DNA of 14,001 nucleotides from UBA6220 sp937870835 (GTDB lineage Bacteria > Patescibacteriota > Minisyncoccia > Minisyncoccales > Minisyncoccaceae): NCBI GenBank assembly GCA_035421265.1, contig DAOLWP010000016.1, positions 1-14,001 of the forward strand, in the 5' to 3' direction. A program made the translations under genes and the position numbers. The notes under the pieces were generated by a model, which was not told where the DNA came from, searched no databases, and was given only the letters and a program-made list of their open reading frames with translations. This document shows, one piece after another, positions 7,877 to 14,001 of the stretch. Within the stretch, counting starts at the first letter, position 1. Every line of letters begins with the position of its first letter.

Positions 7877-8395
7877 TTACCATTTCCAATTATATAAATC
7901 TTCTTTAATGGTAGTTTGACGGCCACCCGCCCAATAAATATTAACTACTAAATGTAATAATTTTCCTCCGGTTTCATCAATACAAATTTGACGTTTATAT
8001 GATGTCATTGTTCCTGTCCCGCCATAATCATAAAAACTATCATTGTTTATCCAAAGATAACCAGTAGTATCATTATATGCCGATAAACTCGCATCATTAT
8101 AATCGGCTTGGCAGCCATTACTATGTCCGTTGCACCCACTACAACTTGTTAATCCCGCATCCCAAGCTGCGCCAGTAACCCAATTTTTATCCCGAATATT
8201 TCTTACAATTTCAATTCCTTCTTGTCCTAAAAGAGAAGCAATATAAGTATCTTTAATTTGTTTAGTTTGCTGAGCATATTTAGAAACAGCGCTATATATG
8301 CCTAAAAAAGCAATAGACACCATCATCATTGATACTAAAGCCTCAACCAAAGTAAAACCATTTTTTTTAATTTTAGTTTTAAGCCAATTTAACAT
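7877..8395 (-). CDS. PilV/GspI-like minor pseudopilin
   Basis: 172 residues. A 13-residue basic leader ends in KKNG, and mature FTLVEALVSMMMVSIAFLG follows, with Glu5 present and a canonical Gly at -1 for PilD. QEGIEIVRNIRDKNW at 58-72 is a pattern I associate with PilV-type pseudopilins of Patescibacteria. A Cys-rich loop (Cys85, 88, 95, with His91) and Cys138 could be disulfide-bonded on the outside. The gene lies 18 bases after the GspH-like gene, and its TAA is two bases from the preferred start of the PilW-like gene, so the three are almost certainly co-transcribed. The role is that of a minor pilin priming assembly or capping the pilus. Confidence 0.85.
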   Translation of the reverse strand: MLNWLKTKIKKNGFTLVEALVSMMMVSIAFLGIYSAVSKYAQQTKQIKDTYIASLLGQEGIEIVRNIRDKNWVTGAAWDAGLTSCSGCNGHSNGCQADYNDASLSAYNDTTGYLWINNDSFYDYGGTGTMTSYKRQICIDETGGKLLHLVVNIYWAGGRQTTIKEDLYNWKW

Positions 8396-8413
8396 TTTAA
8401 CATTTTTATTTTT

Positions 8414-9025
8414 TTAATTACCAAAATCTATGCGGCCTATTTTGTTTATTTTAACAATTTTGCTTTTTGCGGGCGCAGTACAATTAGTTTCGCTTACGGG
8501 CGCTAAAACAATAGAAACATCATCTGTAGTGTTGGCATCACCAGCTAAATAAACATTCGGCATTGGCGGAGCAAATTCAATACTTAAAGGAGAAGTAACT
8601 GTACTGCCTTTTTTAATTGAACAAATTTTTATCCCCTCCTCAATTTTAATTGTTTCAAGGTCAACATCGCCAGCGCTTCTAATGTGGTCAACGAGCGTAT
8701 TTCTTTCTGAAAAAAGTATATACTGAAGCGGATTATTAATATTAAAATAAACACCAATAGCTTGACTTCCTTGTGTCTCTTGATAATTAGAAAGAGATAA
8801 CTCACTAGCCCTTCTTAGATCTTGCGATAATCTTTGAGCGGCTCTATCTAAAGCTAATGTATCACGGCTGCTTTGATAATTTCCAAAAACAAGTGACGAT
8901 AAAATAATTATAACAGAAACAACAGTCACAAGCTCTATAAGAGTAAAGCCTGCTTCTATCTCAACGTTTCTATTTCTAAGCTTATTCAATTGAATTATTC
9001 CTTTATTAAAAAATTTATTTCTCAT
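8414..9025 (-). CDS. GspH/FimT-like minor pseudopilin
   Basis: 203 residues from ATG at 9025. This start forms an ATGA overlap with the pilD stop, which supports it over the upstream in-frame ATG at 9052 (nine more residues). The leader is long (26 residues, basic) and ends in EAG before FTLIELVTVVSVIIILSS, so cleavage would fall after Gly26 with Glu5 intact. LALDRAAQRLSQDLRRASELS at about 57-77 is the amphipathic helix typical of GspH/FimT-like pseudopilins, where the first beta strand and the variable region follow. The C-terminus ends in KINKIGRIDFGN, which fits the last strands of that fold. Such proteins join the initiation or tip complex of type II secretion pseudopili and type IV pili. 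Confidence 0.85.
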   Translation of the reverse strand: MRNKFFNKGIIQLNKLRNRNVEIEAGFTLIELVTVVSVIIILSSLVFGNYQSSRDTLALDRAAQRLSQDLRRASELSLSNYQETQGSQAIGVYFNINNPLQYILFSERNTLVDHIRSAGDVDLETIKIEEGIKICSIKKGSTVTSPLSIEFAPPMPNVYLAGDANTTDDVSIVLAPVSETNCTAPAKSKIVKINKIGRIDFGN

Positions 9026-9831
9026 TTTATTAAACTTAAAGATAAATACCAATTAAATATTTCTGACCCATAAAAAATAGTAGCAAATGAACCCACTACT
9101 AAAAACGGACCAAAAGGAACAGCTGATTTTATTTTCTTTTTTTTCGTTCCTACTAAAATTAATCCTATTATAGCACCTAAAACAGAACCAATAAAGATAG
9201 CTAATAAAATGTTTGGAAATCCCAAAAGTAATCCTAAGAAGAAAGCTAATTTAACATCGCCGAATCCCATTGCTTGCCCCCGCGAAAAAAACCAAAAACA
9301 AAAGAAAAATAAAGCCGCCCCCAAACCTGAATAAAAATAGGTTAACCATTCTTTAAAAGATAACAATCCTAATGAATAATTTAATCCCTGCCACACTAAG
9401 ACACAAACAATGCCCGCAATGATAAATTTATCTAAAATAAGATAATATTTTAAATCGTATACAAAAATCAAAACAAAAATTAAAGTAATTAACCAATAAA
9501 ATATTACTTGGTAAAAATTATACGAAAATCCTTGTTCTAATAGATTAATCTTAAAATAATTATAAATAAAAACAAATACTAATCCGGTTATAGCTTCCAC
9601 AACTGGATATTGCCAAGAAATTTTTTTATGGCAATATCGGCAACGACCGCCCAAAAATAAAAAACTTAATAAAGGAATCAAATCATACCATTCTAATGTA
9701 TGCTGACAATTAGGACAATAAGAACGCCCTTTTAAGAAACTTTCTTTTTGATTTGAACGATACAAAACACAATTTAAAAAACTGCCGATTACAAGTCCTA
9801 ATATAAAAACTAAAATTAATTCTAATGACAT
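9022..9831 (-). CDS. pilD: Prepilin peptidase / N-methyltransferase PilD (GspO)
   Basis: 269 residues. An integral membrane aspartic protease that removes the positively charged leader of type IV prepilins and pseudopilins at the cytoplasmic face and normally N-methylates the new N-terminus. Both halves are present. The N-terminal part has the zinc-type cysteines CPNC (39-42) and CRYC (64-67), typical of the bifunctional enzyme. The peptidase part has the catalytic aspartates in VYDLKYY (Asp126) and GFGDVK (Asp192), plus AVPFGPFL near 237. About eight hydrophobic segments are visible. Its substrates are probably the four pseudopilins immediately downstream and the pilin upstream. It starts 64 bases after the glycosyltransferase gene; a TATAAT hexamer lies in that gap (9853-9858) but has no good -35 partner. 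The gene ends in TGA. Confidence 0.96.
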   Translation of the reverse strand: MSLELILVFILGLVIGSFLNCVLYRSNQKESFLKGRSYCPNCQHTLEWYDLIPLLSFLFLGGRCRYCHKKISWQYPVVEAITGLVFVFIYNYFKINLLEQGFSYNFYQVIFYWLITLIFVLIFVYDLKYYLILDKFIIAGIVCVLVWQGLNYSLGLLSFKEWLTYFYSGLGAALFFFCFWFFSRGQAMGFGDVKLAFFLGLLLGFPNILLAIFIGSVLGAIIGLILVGTKKKKIKSAVPFGPFLVVGSFATIFYGSEIFNWYLSLSLIK

Positions 9832-9895
9832 ATCTTATAAATATTAAATATTATTATAATCTTACCATAATTATTAAAAAATAACTACATTTAAA

Positions 9896-11203
9896 TTAGG
9901 ATGCCCTAAAAGCAAAAAATTTATACCCCAAAAAATTAATCAATGTAGAAAAAACAATAGCCACTAATTTAATAAAATTTAGCCAAACATAATCTCCGCC
10001 CCAATGCTTAAAAAAGGTCATTCCCAAAAAAACAATTCCAGTATTAAAAATAGCTGAAATAACGCTTACAACTAAAAAATTTAGAAATTCAACTGCCCAC
10101 TTCTGTCCACTCGCCCTAAATGTCCAAAATTTATTAAAAATGTACGAATTTAAAACTGCAATAAAAAAAGAGGTCAAATTAAATAAAGCCAACCAAGGTC
10201 CTGAAAAAATTTTAAAGAAACTAGTTAAATAATTCAAAACCCAAAAATCAATAGCTGTGTTTAACAATCCGACAATTAAAAATTTTATAAATTCGTAAGC
10301 TCTTTGGCTTAAAATCTTCCCCATTAACATTATTAAAAAAACGATTATTAATGAGCCAATAAAAACGTTGCTGCCTTGATTTATCTTTAATAAATTTTGA
10401 GACACTAAAAAAAGGAGGCCAACAGCTATTTCGCTTAAAATAATTCCAATTAATAAATCAATCCCAAACTTTTGGTTAATTATTTTATTTTTTCCATAAA
10501 TTCCCTTCAAAAAATTTAATTTAATTTTTAAAACATCTAAAAAAATTCTCCAAATACTTTTTATTTTTACTTTACTTTTCCGAACATTATGCCATTCAAT
10601 CGGCATTTCTAAAACCTTAAAATTTAAACCATTAGCCACGCAAAGAAGCTCTATATCAAAAGCAAATCCTGTTATTTGCATTTTTGAAAAAATATCTTTA
10701 GCCGCATATTTTTTAAACCCCTTAAATCCGCATTGAGTATCATTATAAACTGGTAAATCTAAAACTATTTTAATAAACCAATTAAGACCGTCTCCTAAAA
10801 ATCGTCTTAACCAAGATTGAGGTTGGGTAATTTTTGCTCCTTTAATTTTACGGGAACCAATTACTACATCATAATCTTCTAAATTTTTAAGCAGTGGTTT
10901 TAATTCTTTAATAGGCGTAGAATTATCTGCATCTAAAAAAACAATATAATCGCCTTGTGCTTGCATCACCCCAGTTTTAACTGCCGCACCCTTGCCTTTG
11001 TTTTGAGGGTGGTTAATAAGTTTAAATTTTGGATAACCCGCTCCGTTATTTCTTGCCACTTCTTCGGTCTGGTCAGTTGACCCATCGTTTATCACAATTA
11101 CTTCGGCGTCTAAATTAGCTTCTTTCAAAAAATTAAAAATACTTGCCAACGTTTCTGGCAATCGCTCTGCTTCGTTATAGGCCGGAATAATTAAAGAAAT
11201 CAT
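9896..11203 (-). CDS. GT2 glycosyltransferase (polyprenyl-phosphate sugar synthase type) fused to a GtrA-like membrane domain
   Basis: 435 residues. Residues 1-235 are a GT-A fold family 2 transferase of the DPM1/ALG5 type: IIPAYNEAERLPETL near the start, NDGSTDQT at 39-46, DADNSTP at 91-97 as the metal-binding DxD, GSRKIKGA at 116-123 and QCGFKGFKKYAA at 157-168. Residues about 245-300 add two membrane helices, and 304-433 form a four-helix GtrA-like domain (YEFIKFLIVGLLNT, then FNKFWTFRA). Such enzymes make polyprenyl-phosphate-linked sugars in the cytoplasm, and GtrA is thought to flip them to the outer face. The two extra helices before GtrA are less usual. The ATG follows the stop of the upstream GT-C-like gene with no gap, so the two are probably translated together. 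The sugar and acceptor cannot be told from sequence. Confidence 0.9.
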   Translation of the reverse strand: MISLIIPAYNEAERLPETLASIFNFLKEANLDAEVIVINDGSTDQTEEVARNNGAGYPKFKLINHPQNKGKGAAVKTGVMQAQGDYIVFLDADNSTPIKELKPLLKNLEDYDVVIGSRKIKGAKITQPQSWLRRFLGDGLNWFIKIVLDLPVYNDTQCGFKGFKKYAAKDIFSKMQITGFAFDIELLCVANGLNFKVLEMPIEWHNVRKSKVKIKSIWRIFLDVLKIKLNFLKGIYGKNKIINQKFGIDLLIGIILSEIAVGLLFLVSQNLLKINQGSNVFIGSLIIVFLIMLMGKILSQRAYEFIKFLIVGLLNTAIDFWVLNYLTSFFKIFSGPWLALFNLTSFFIAVLNSYIFNKFWTFRASGQKWAVEFLNFLVVSVISAIFNTGIVFLGMTFFKHWGGDYVWLNFIKLVAIVFSTLINFLGYKFFAFRAS

Positions 11204-13510
11204 TTATTTATAATTTAATTCAGTTTCACCATTAGCAAAAATAAACATCATTGAGGGAGTAATCCAAAAAATGGTTTGGTTTTTATCTAAACTTTTCCAT
11301 TTTGGGAAATAAGAAAAGTTTACCAATGTTCCTCCTTGGCTATTAAATTTTATCTTTTCGTTTTCAATAATCTCTGGTTTGACTTCTTGAACTGAAAATT
11401 TTTCAGGACTTAAATTAGCAATAATATTATAAGCTTGTTCAATTTGAGATTTTTCATCTATATCTTTTACAAAATAAATATTTTCATTCGGTTTTTGACA
11501 ATCTTCTTTAGAATCTAAAAAAATAATTGGCTTATTAAATTTAATCCAATAATCCATTTGCTCGTTAGAAGGACATTCGGATTTACCATTTTTATAACTT
11601 ACCACAAAACCACCCAAATAAGATTTTTCAACTTCAGTTAATTTATCAACTGGCTTATTAGTATAAATCAATGGTTGATCTAAGGTATAACCATTTAAAA
11701 ACCAAGGTAAAGATAAATTCTTAAAGCTTAATTTTTTAAAAATTCCACCGCTATCCACAAATAAAAACGGCGCATAATCAGTTTGACCAATCAAAGGAGC
11801 GCTATCTTTTATTTCCAGTAAAGTAAAATGTCCAAATTCTTTTACAGTTTTAATTTCTCCTTTATTATATTTTGAATTAGCAAAATCCAAAACTGGCGAC
11901 CTATCTATGTTTTTATTATCTACAATTAAATACTTAACACCCATTTGCCCCATTCTTTTTAAAACTTTAATTAAATTTTTAACATGCTCTTTATTGACAT
12001 TGTCTTGCCCTAAGGTTCCTTCATTTCTATCATCAATAAAAACAACGCTCATATAACTTTTATAATCAAAGAGGGAGCCGGTTGAGGAATATATAAATCT
12101 TCCCGACAAAGAAGATTCATAAAGCAATCCCCGCATATCATAAATTTCATTTTTCGGAAAAATATAATCAAAATAATGTTTTGTTAATAAAGACGCTGAA
12201 TTAGTATCTACTAAAAATCGTCCGGCTAATTGATTGTCTTTAATATAATTTACTATATTGTCAATTTCTCCAATATCTTGAGAATAACTGCTTGAAGTAG
12301 GCCTGAAATCCTGAAAATTTTCTATATTAAAATAAGCTAAGCTTGATGAAACCATTAAACAAGCTAAATAAATAGCTAATCCAGCCACCCATGGTATTTT
12401 GGAAAATAGTTCTCCCTGCTTTAAAATTTTCCAACCCTTAATCCAATTCATTAAAAAATTAAATCCATAAGCACTAATAAAAACATTAATTAAAGCAAGA
12501 CCAGAAATAAAACGATAATAATGAACTGGTATTTTAATTATTGTATTAAGAATATCTCTTGGAATTATAATTAAGGAAAACAAAAAAACGGCAGGAAAAA
12601 AATATTTTTTTTCTTCAATCAGTTTTCCTATTCCGCAAATTGAAAAAACAAATAAAAATGCTCCTAAAAAATATTTAGGAAAAATCCCAAAAATTGGATC
12701 TTGGTTGTTGGTGTTAAAAATAGATTCAGCCGAAGTATATGTTAAATTTAATAAAAACGGCAACCACCAAAAAACTGTTAAAATTAAAGAGCCGAATCCA
12801 ATTATTAGAGCTGGCTTCCACATTTGCTTAAAATTTAAAAATACATAAACAATAATAATAAAAGCGGCAAAAAGAGCAGTAAAAATATGGCTTAAAATTA
12901 AAGAAGCTGCTAAAAAAATAGCTAACCATAAATATTTAGATTGATTAGTTTGCCTTAACCGTTCTAATGCGGCTAATAAAAAAAGCATTAGGGGCCACGC
13001 TAAAGTATTTAAAAATAAACCAACATTAATTTCTGAAGCAAGCCCCAAGCCATTATTGCCAAGTAAAAAAAGCGTTAAAAATCCAAATAATAAGGCGTAT
13101 AAATTAATTTTTTTATTATTAAAGAAAACATTGCTTACATAATAAACAGATATTAAATAAATGAATGGCAATATAAATAAAACTATATTAAGACACAAAT
13201 ATAAAGGAATTAGCTTAAAGCTTAATAAATGAATAAGGCAAACTATAACATAAAATAATGGATTATAAAAAACAAACATTGGATGGCCCGCATAACTATA
13301 AATATTATAGCCACTTAAACGAAAATGCTCTAAATAATTAAGCATTTGCTCAGTTAAATAATAATGAGCTGGCGAATCCCAACCAATAATAATTTGATTA
13401 TCTAAAAGCGGTTTTAAAATATATATTAAAATTCCAAAAAAAATTAGAAATACCAATCCAGTTAAGGTTGTCCAGTTAAAATATTTTTTAATATTCAGTT
13501 TAATTATCAT
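11204..13510 (-). CDS. Large GT-C-like membrane protein (PTPS-related / YfhO-like family)
   Basis: 768 residues. Residues about 14-392 hold roughly ten to twelve membrane helices; residues about 400-768 form a soluble, presumably extracytoplasmic domain. The first loop carries GWDSPAHYYLTEQ (43-55; Asp45 fits the acidic residue of GT-C enzymes) and YAGHPMFVFYNPLFY (73-87), a pattern I associate with the 6-pyruvoyl-tetrahydropterin synthase-related membrane family, whose name reflects history, not activity. LSHIFTALFA at 206-215 and HYYRF near 330-334 are further conserved-looking segments. The C-terminal NFSYFPKW (731-738) and its beta-rich end resemble the periplasmic domain of YfhO-like proteins; there is no final membrane helix. 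By family it would use a lipid-linked sugar to glycosylate a surface glycan, lipid or protein. The next gene would make that donor. The enzymatic role is inferred, not shown. Confidence 0.8.
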   Translation of the reverse strand: MIIKLNIKKYFNWTTLTGLVFLIFFGILIYILKPLLDNQIIIGWDSPAHYYLTEQMLNYLEHFRLSGYNIYSYAGHPMFVFYNPLFYVIVCLIHLLSFKLIPLYLCLNIVLFILPFIYLISVYYVSNVFFNNKKINLYALLFGFLTLFLLGNNGLGLASEINVGLFLNTLAWPLMLFLLAALERLRQTNQSKYLWLAIFLAASLILSHIFTALFAAFIIIVYVFLNFKQMWKPALIIGFGSLILTVFWWLPFLLNLTYTSAESIFNTNNQDPIFGIFPKYFLGAFLFVFSICGIGKLIEEKKYFFPAVFLFSLIIIPRDILNTIIKIPVHYYRFISGLALINVFISAYGFNFLMNWIKGWKILKQGELFSKIPWVAGLAIYLACLMVSSSLAYFNIENFQDFRPTSSSYSQDIGEIDNIVNYIKDNQLAGRFLVDTNSASLLTKHYFDYIFPKNEIYDMRGLLYESSLSGRFIYSSTGSLFDYKSYMSVVFIDDRNEGTLGQDNVNKEHVKNLIKVLKRMGQMGVKYLIVDNKNIDRSPVLDFANSKYNKGEIKTVKEFGHFTLLEIKDSAPLIGQTDYAPFLFVDSGGIFKKLSFKNLSLPWFLNGYTLDQPLIYTNKPVDKLTEVEKSYLGGFVVSYKNGKSECPSNEQMDYWIKFNKPIIFLDSKEDCQKPNENIYFVKDIDEKSQIEQAYNIIANLSPEKFSVQEVKPEIIENEKIKFNSQGGTLVNFSYFPKWKSLDKNQTIFWITPSMMFIFANGETELNYK

Positions 13511-13519
13511 AAAATAAAA

Positions 13520-13545
13520 AATAATATATTTTTAAATATATTATT
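13520..13545. repeat. Perfect 12-bp A/T-only inverted repeat before the GT-C-like gene
   Basis: AATAATATATTT (13520-13531) and AAATATATTATT (13534-13545) pair perfectly around TT. The dyad ends ten bases upstream of the ATG at 13510, inside the presumed leader. It may be an operator or a weak leader hairpin, or it may be a chance product of pure A/T DNA. A further 14-base palindrome (AAAATTTAAATTTT) lies at 13555-13568. Confidence 0.35.
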
Positions 13546-13574
13546 ATTTAAGCAAAAATTTAAATTTTCTGCAA

Positions 13575-13606
13575 TAAATAAAAAGCCCCGCAGGGCTTTT
13601 TATTTA
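13575..13606 (-). terminator. Intrinsic terminator after the type IV pilin gene
   Basis: A perfect 14-base-pair stem (13575-13588 with 13593-13606) carries four G-C pairs at its tip, closed by a four-base loop. On the minus strand the hairpin runs into a T-rich tract (TTTTTATTTA). It lies 11 bases beyond the pilin stop at 13617. A/T tracts on both sides mean it could also work on the plus strand, but no plus-strand gene needs it. This is the clearest terminator in the window. Confidence 0.92.
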
Positions 13607-13616
13607 AAATTCTTAA

Positions 13617-14001
13617 TTAATTACATGTACCATGAGATACTGTACAAGAAGTGCTAGCGCTTCCATTGTTGCCAAGACTATCAATACACCATTTGCTTGT
13701 TGTCCCATTTAATGATGCTTGGACACAATAATCAGTAGCTGTAACATACATCACTGGCGCACCGCCTTGACCGCTTATATCAGCAAACAATCTTTGCCCA
13801 TCTCCAAAAGTTGCATCTAAAAAATGAGCGGTATTAGCTACGCTAGTTGTAGCTGTAATTGCTACTGTACAACCCGTACCACTGCAATAAGAGCCATTCC
13901 CGTTTGTAAGCTTAAATATTTCAGCCGTAGTCCTTAATTGGTCAAGATCAGATTGAATCCTCGCATTTTTAGCCGCATTTTGAGAACCACTCATTGATAT
14001 A
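13617..14001 (-). CDS. Type IV pilin, C-terminal part (N-terminus beyond the window)
   Basis: The frame is open to the right edge, so the prepilin leader and most of the hydrophobic helix lie outside. The first visible residues (ISMSGSQNAAKNARIQSDLD) match the amphipathic end of a GspG/PilA-type N-terminal helix. DLDQLRTTAEIFKLTNG follows, as in many Patescibacteria pilins, so the first in-frame ATG at 13994 is an internal Met rather than the start. The globular part is rich in Gly, Ser, Thr and Ala, with six cysteines (37, 42, 90, 103, 117 and 124 counted from that Met), enough for three disulfides. The frame ends with GTCN and TAA, followed by a strong terminator, which suggests a separate and perhaps strongly expressed transcript. 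Major pilin is the likely role; a minor pilin is possible. Confidence 0.85.
   Translation of the reverse strand, partial: ISMSGSQNAAKNARIQSDLDQLRTTAEIFKLTNGNGSYCSGTGCTVAITATTSVANTAHFLDATFGDGQRLFADISGQGGAPVMYVTATDYCVQASLNGTTSKWCIDSLGNNGSASTSCTVSHGTCN

Noticed and set aside
584..9831. Alternative genetic code with TGA read as Gly (as in Gracilibacteria/SR1)
   Set aside because: The long conserved genes have no in-frame TGA. Their conserved glycines use GGN codons, and pilD ends at TGA exactly where the next gene begins.
9832..9895. TATAAT in the gap before pilD as a promoter
   Set aside because: The hexamer matches a -10, but the region 16-18 bases upstream is only a T-run or unrelated sequence. 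In A/T-rich DNA a lone TATAAT is weak evidence.
1..14001. CRISPR array, insertion sequence, tRNA or rRNA genes
   Set aside because: I saw no regularly spaced repeats, no transposase-like frame with flanking inverted repeats and no tRNA-like cloverleaf; nearly all the sequence is accounted for by protein genes.

Overview
The window is AT-rich, gene-dense bacterial DNA. Every supportable gene lies on the minus strand, so it reads from high to low coordinates. Three things suggest a Candidate Phyla Radiation (Patescibacteria, probably Parcubacteria-like) genome: the A/T-rich codon use, a type IV pilus/pseudopilin cluster next to ligA and rodA, and an orphan VirD4-like ATPase with small charged neighbours. 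This assignment is inferred from gene content and family style and was not tested by a search. The standard code fits: the ORFs are free of in-frame TGA, and one gene (pilD) ends in TGA.

Layout in order of transcription. (1) 14001-13617: the C-terminal part of a Cys-rich type IV pilin, cut by the window edge, followed by a strong hairpin terminator (13575-13606). (2) 13510-9896: a large GT-C-like membrane protein directly abutting (TAA then ATG) a polyprenyl-phosphate-type GT2 glycosyltransferase fused to a GtrA-like membrane domain. (3) 9831-6748: prepilin peptidase pilD and four minor pseudopilins in the order GspH-, GspI/PilV-, GspJ/PilW- and PilX/GspK-like. pilD and the first pseudopilin share an ATGA overlap. 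(4) 6724-4655: NAD-dependent DNA ligase ligA. (5) 4577-3489: a SEDS-family peptidoglycan polymerase (rodA-like). (6) 3368-584: a small charged hypothetical protein and a membrane-anchored VirD4/TraG-like ATPase. (7) 487 to the left edge: a charged hypothetical protein with PEQ repeats, cut by the window start.

Working together: PilD would process the major pilin and the minor pseudopilins, which would form the tip and initiation complex of a type IV pilus used for attachment, motility or DNA uptake. The glycosyltransferase pair would make and use a lipid-linked sugar, possibly for the cell surface or the pilus. LigA and RodA are housekeeping genes embedded in the run. The VirD4-like ATPase suggests a DNA or protein translocation function, but no relaxase, VirB4 or channel gene is visible here. 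No tRNA, rRNA, CRISPR array, insertion sequence or transposase was seen. No gene-free stretch exceeds about 120 bases. Almost no gene has a recognisable Shine-Dalgarno sequence.
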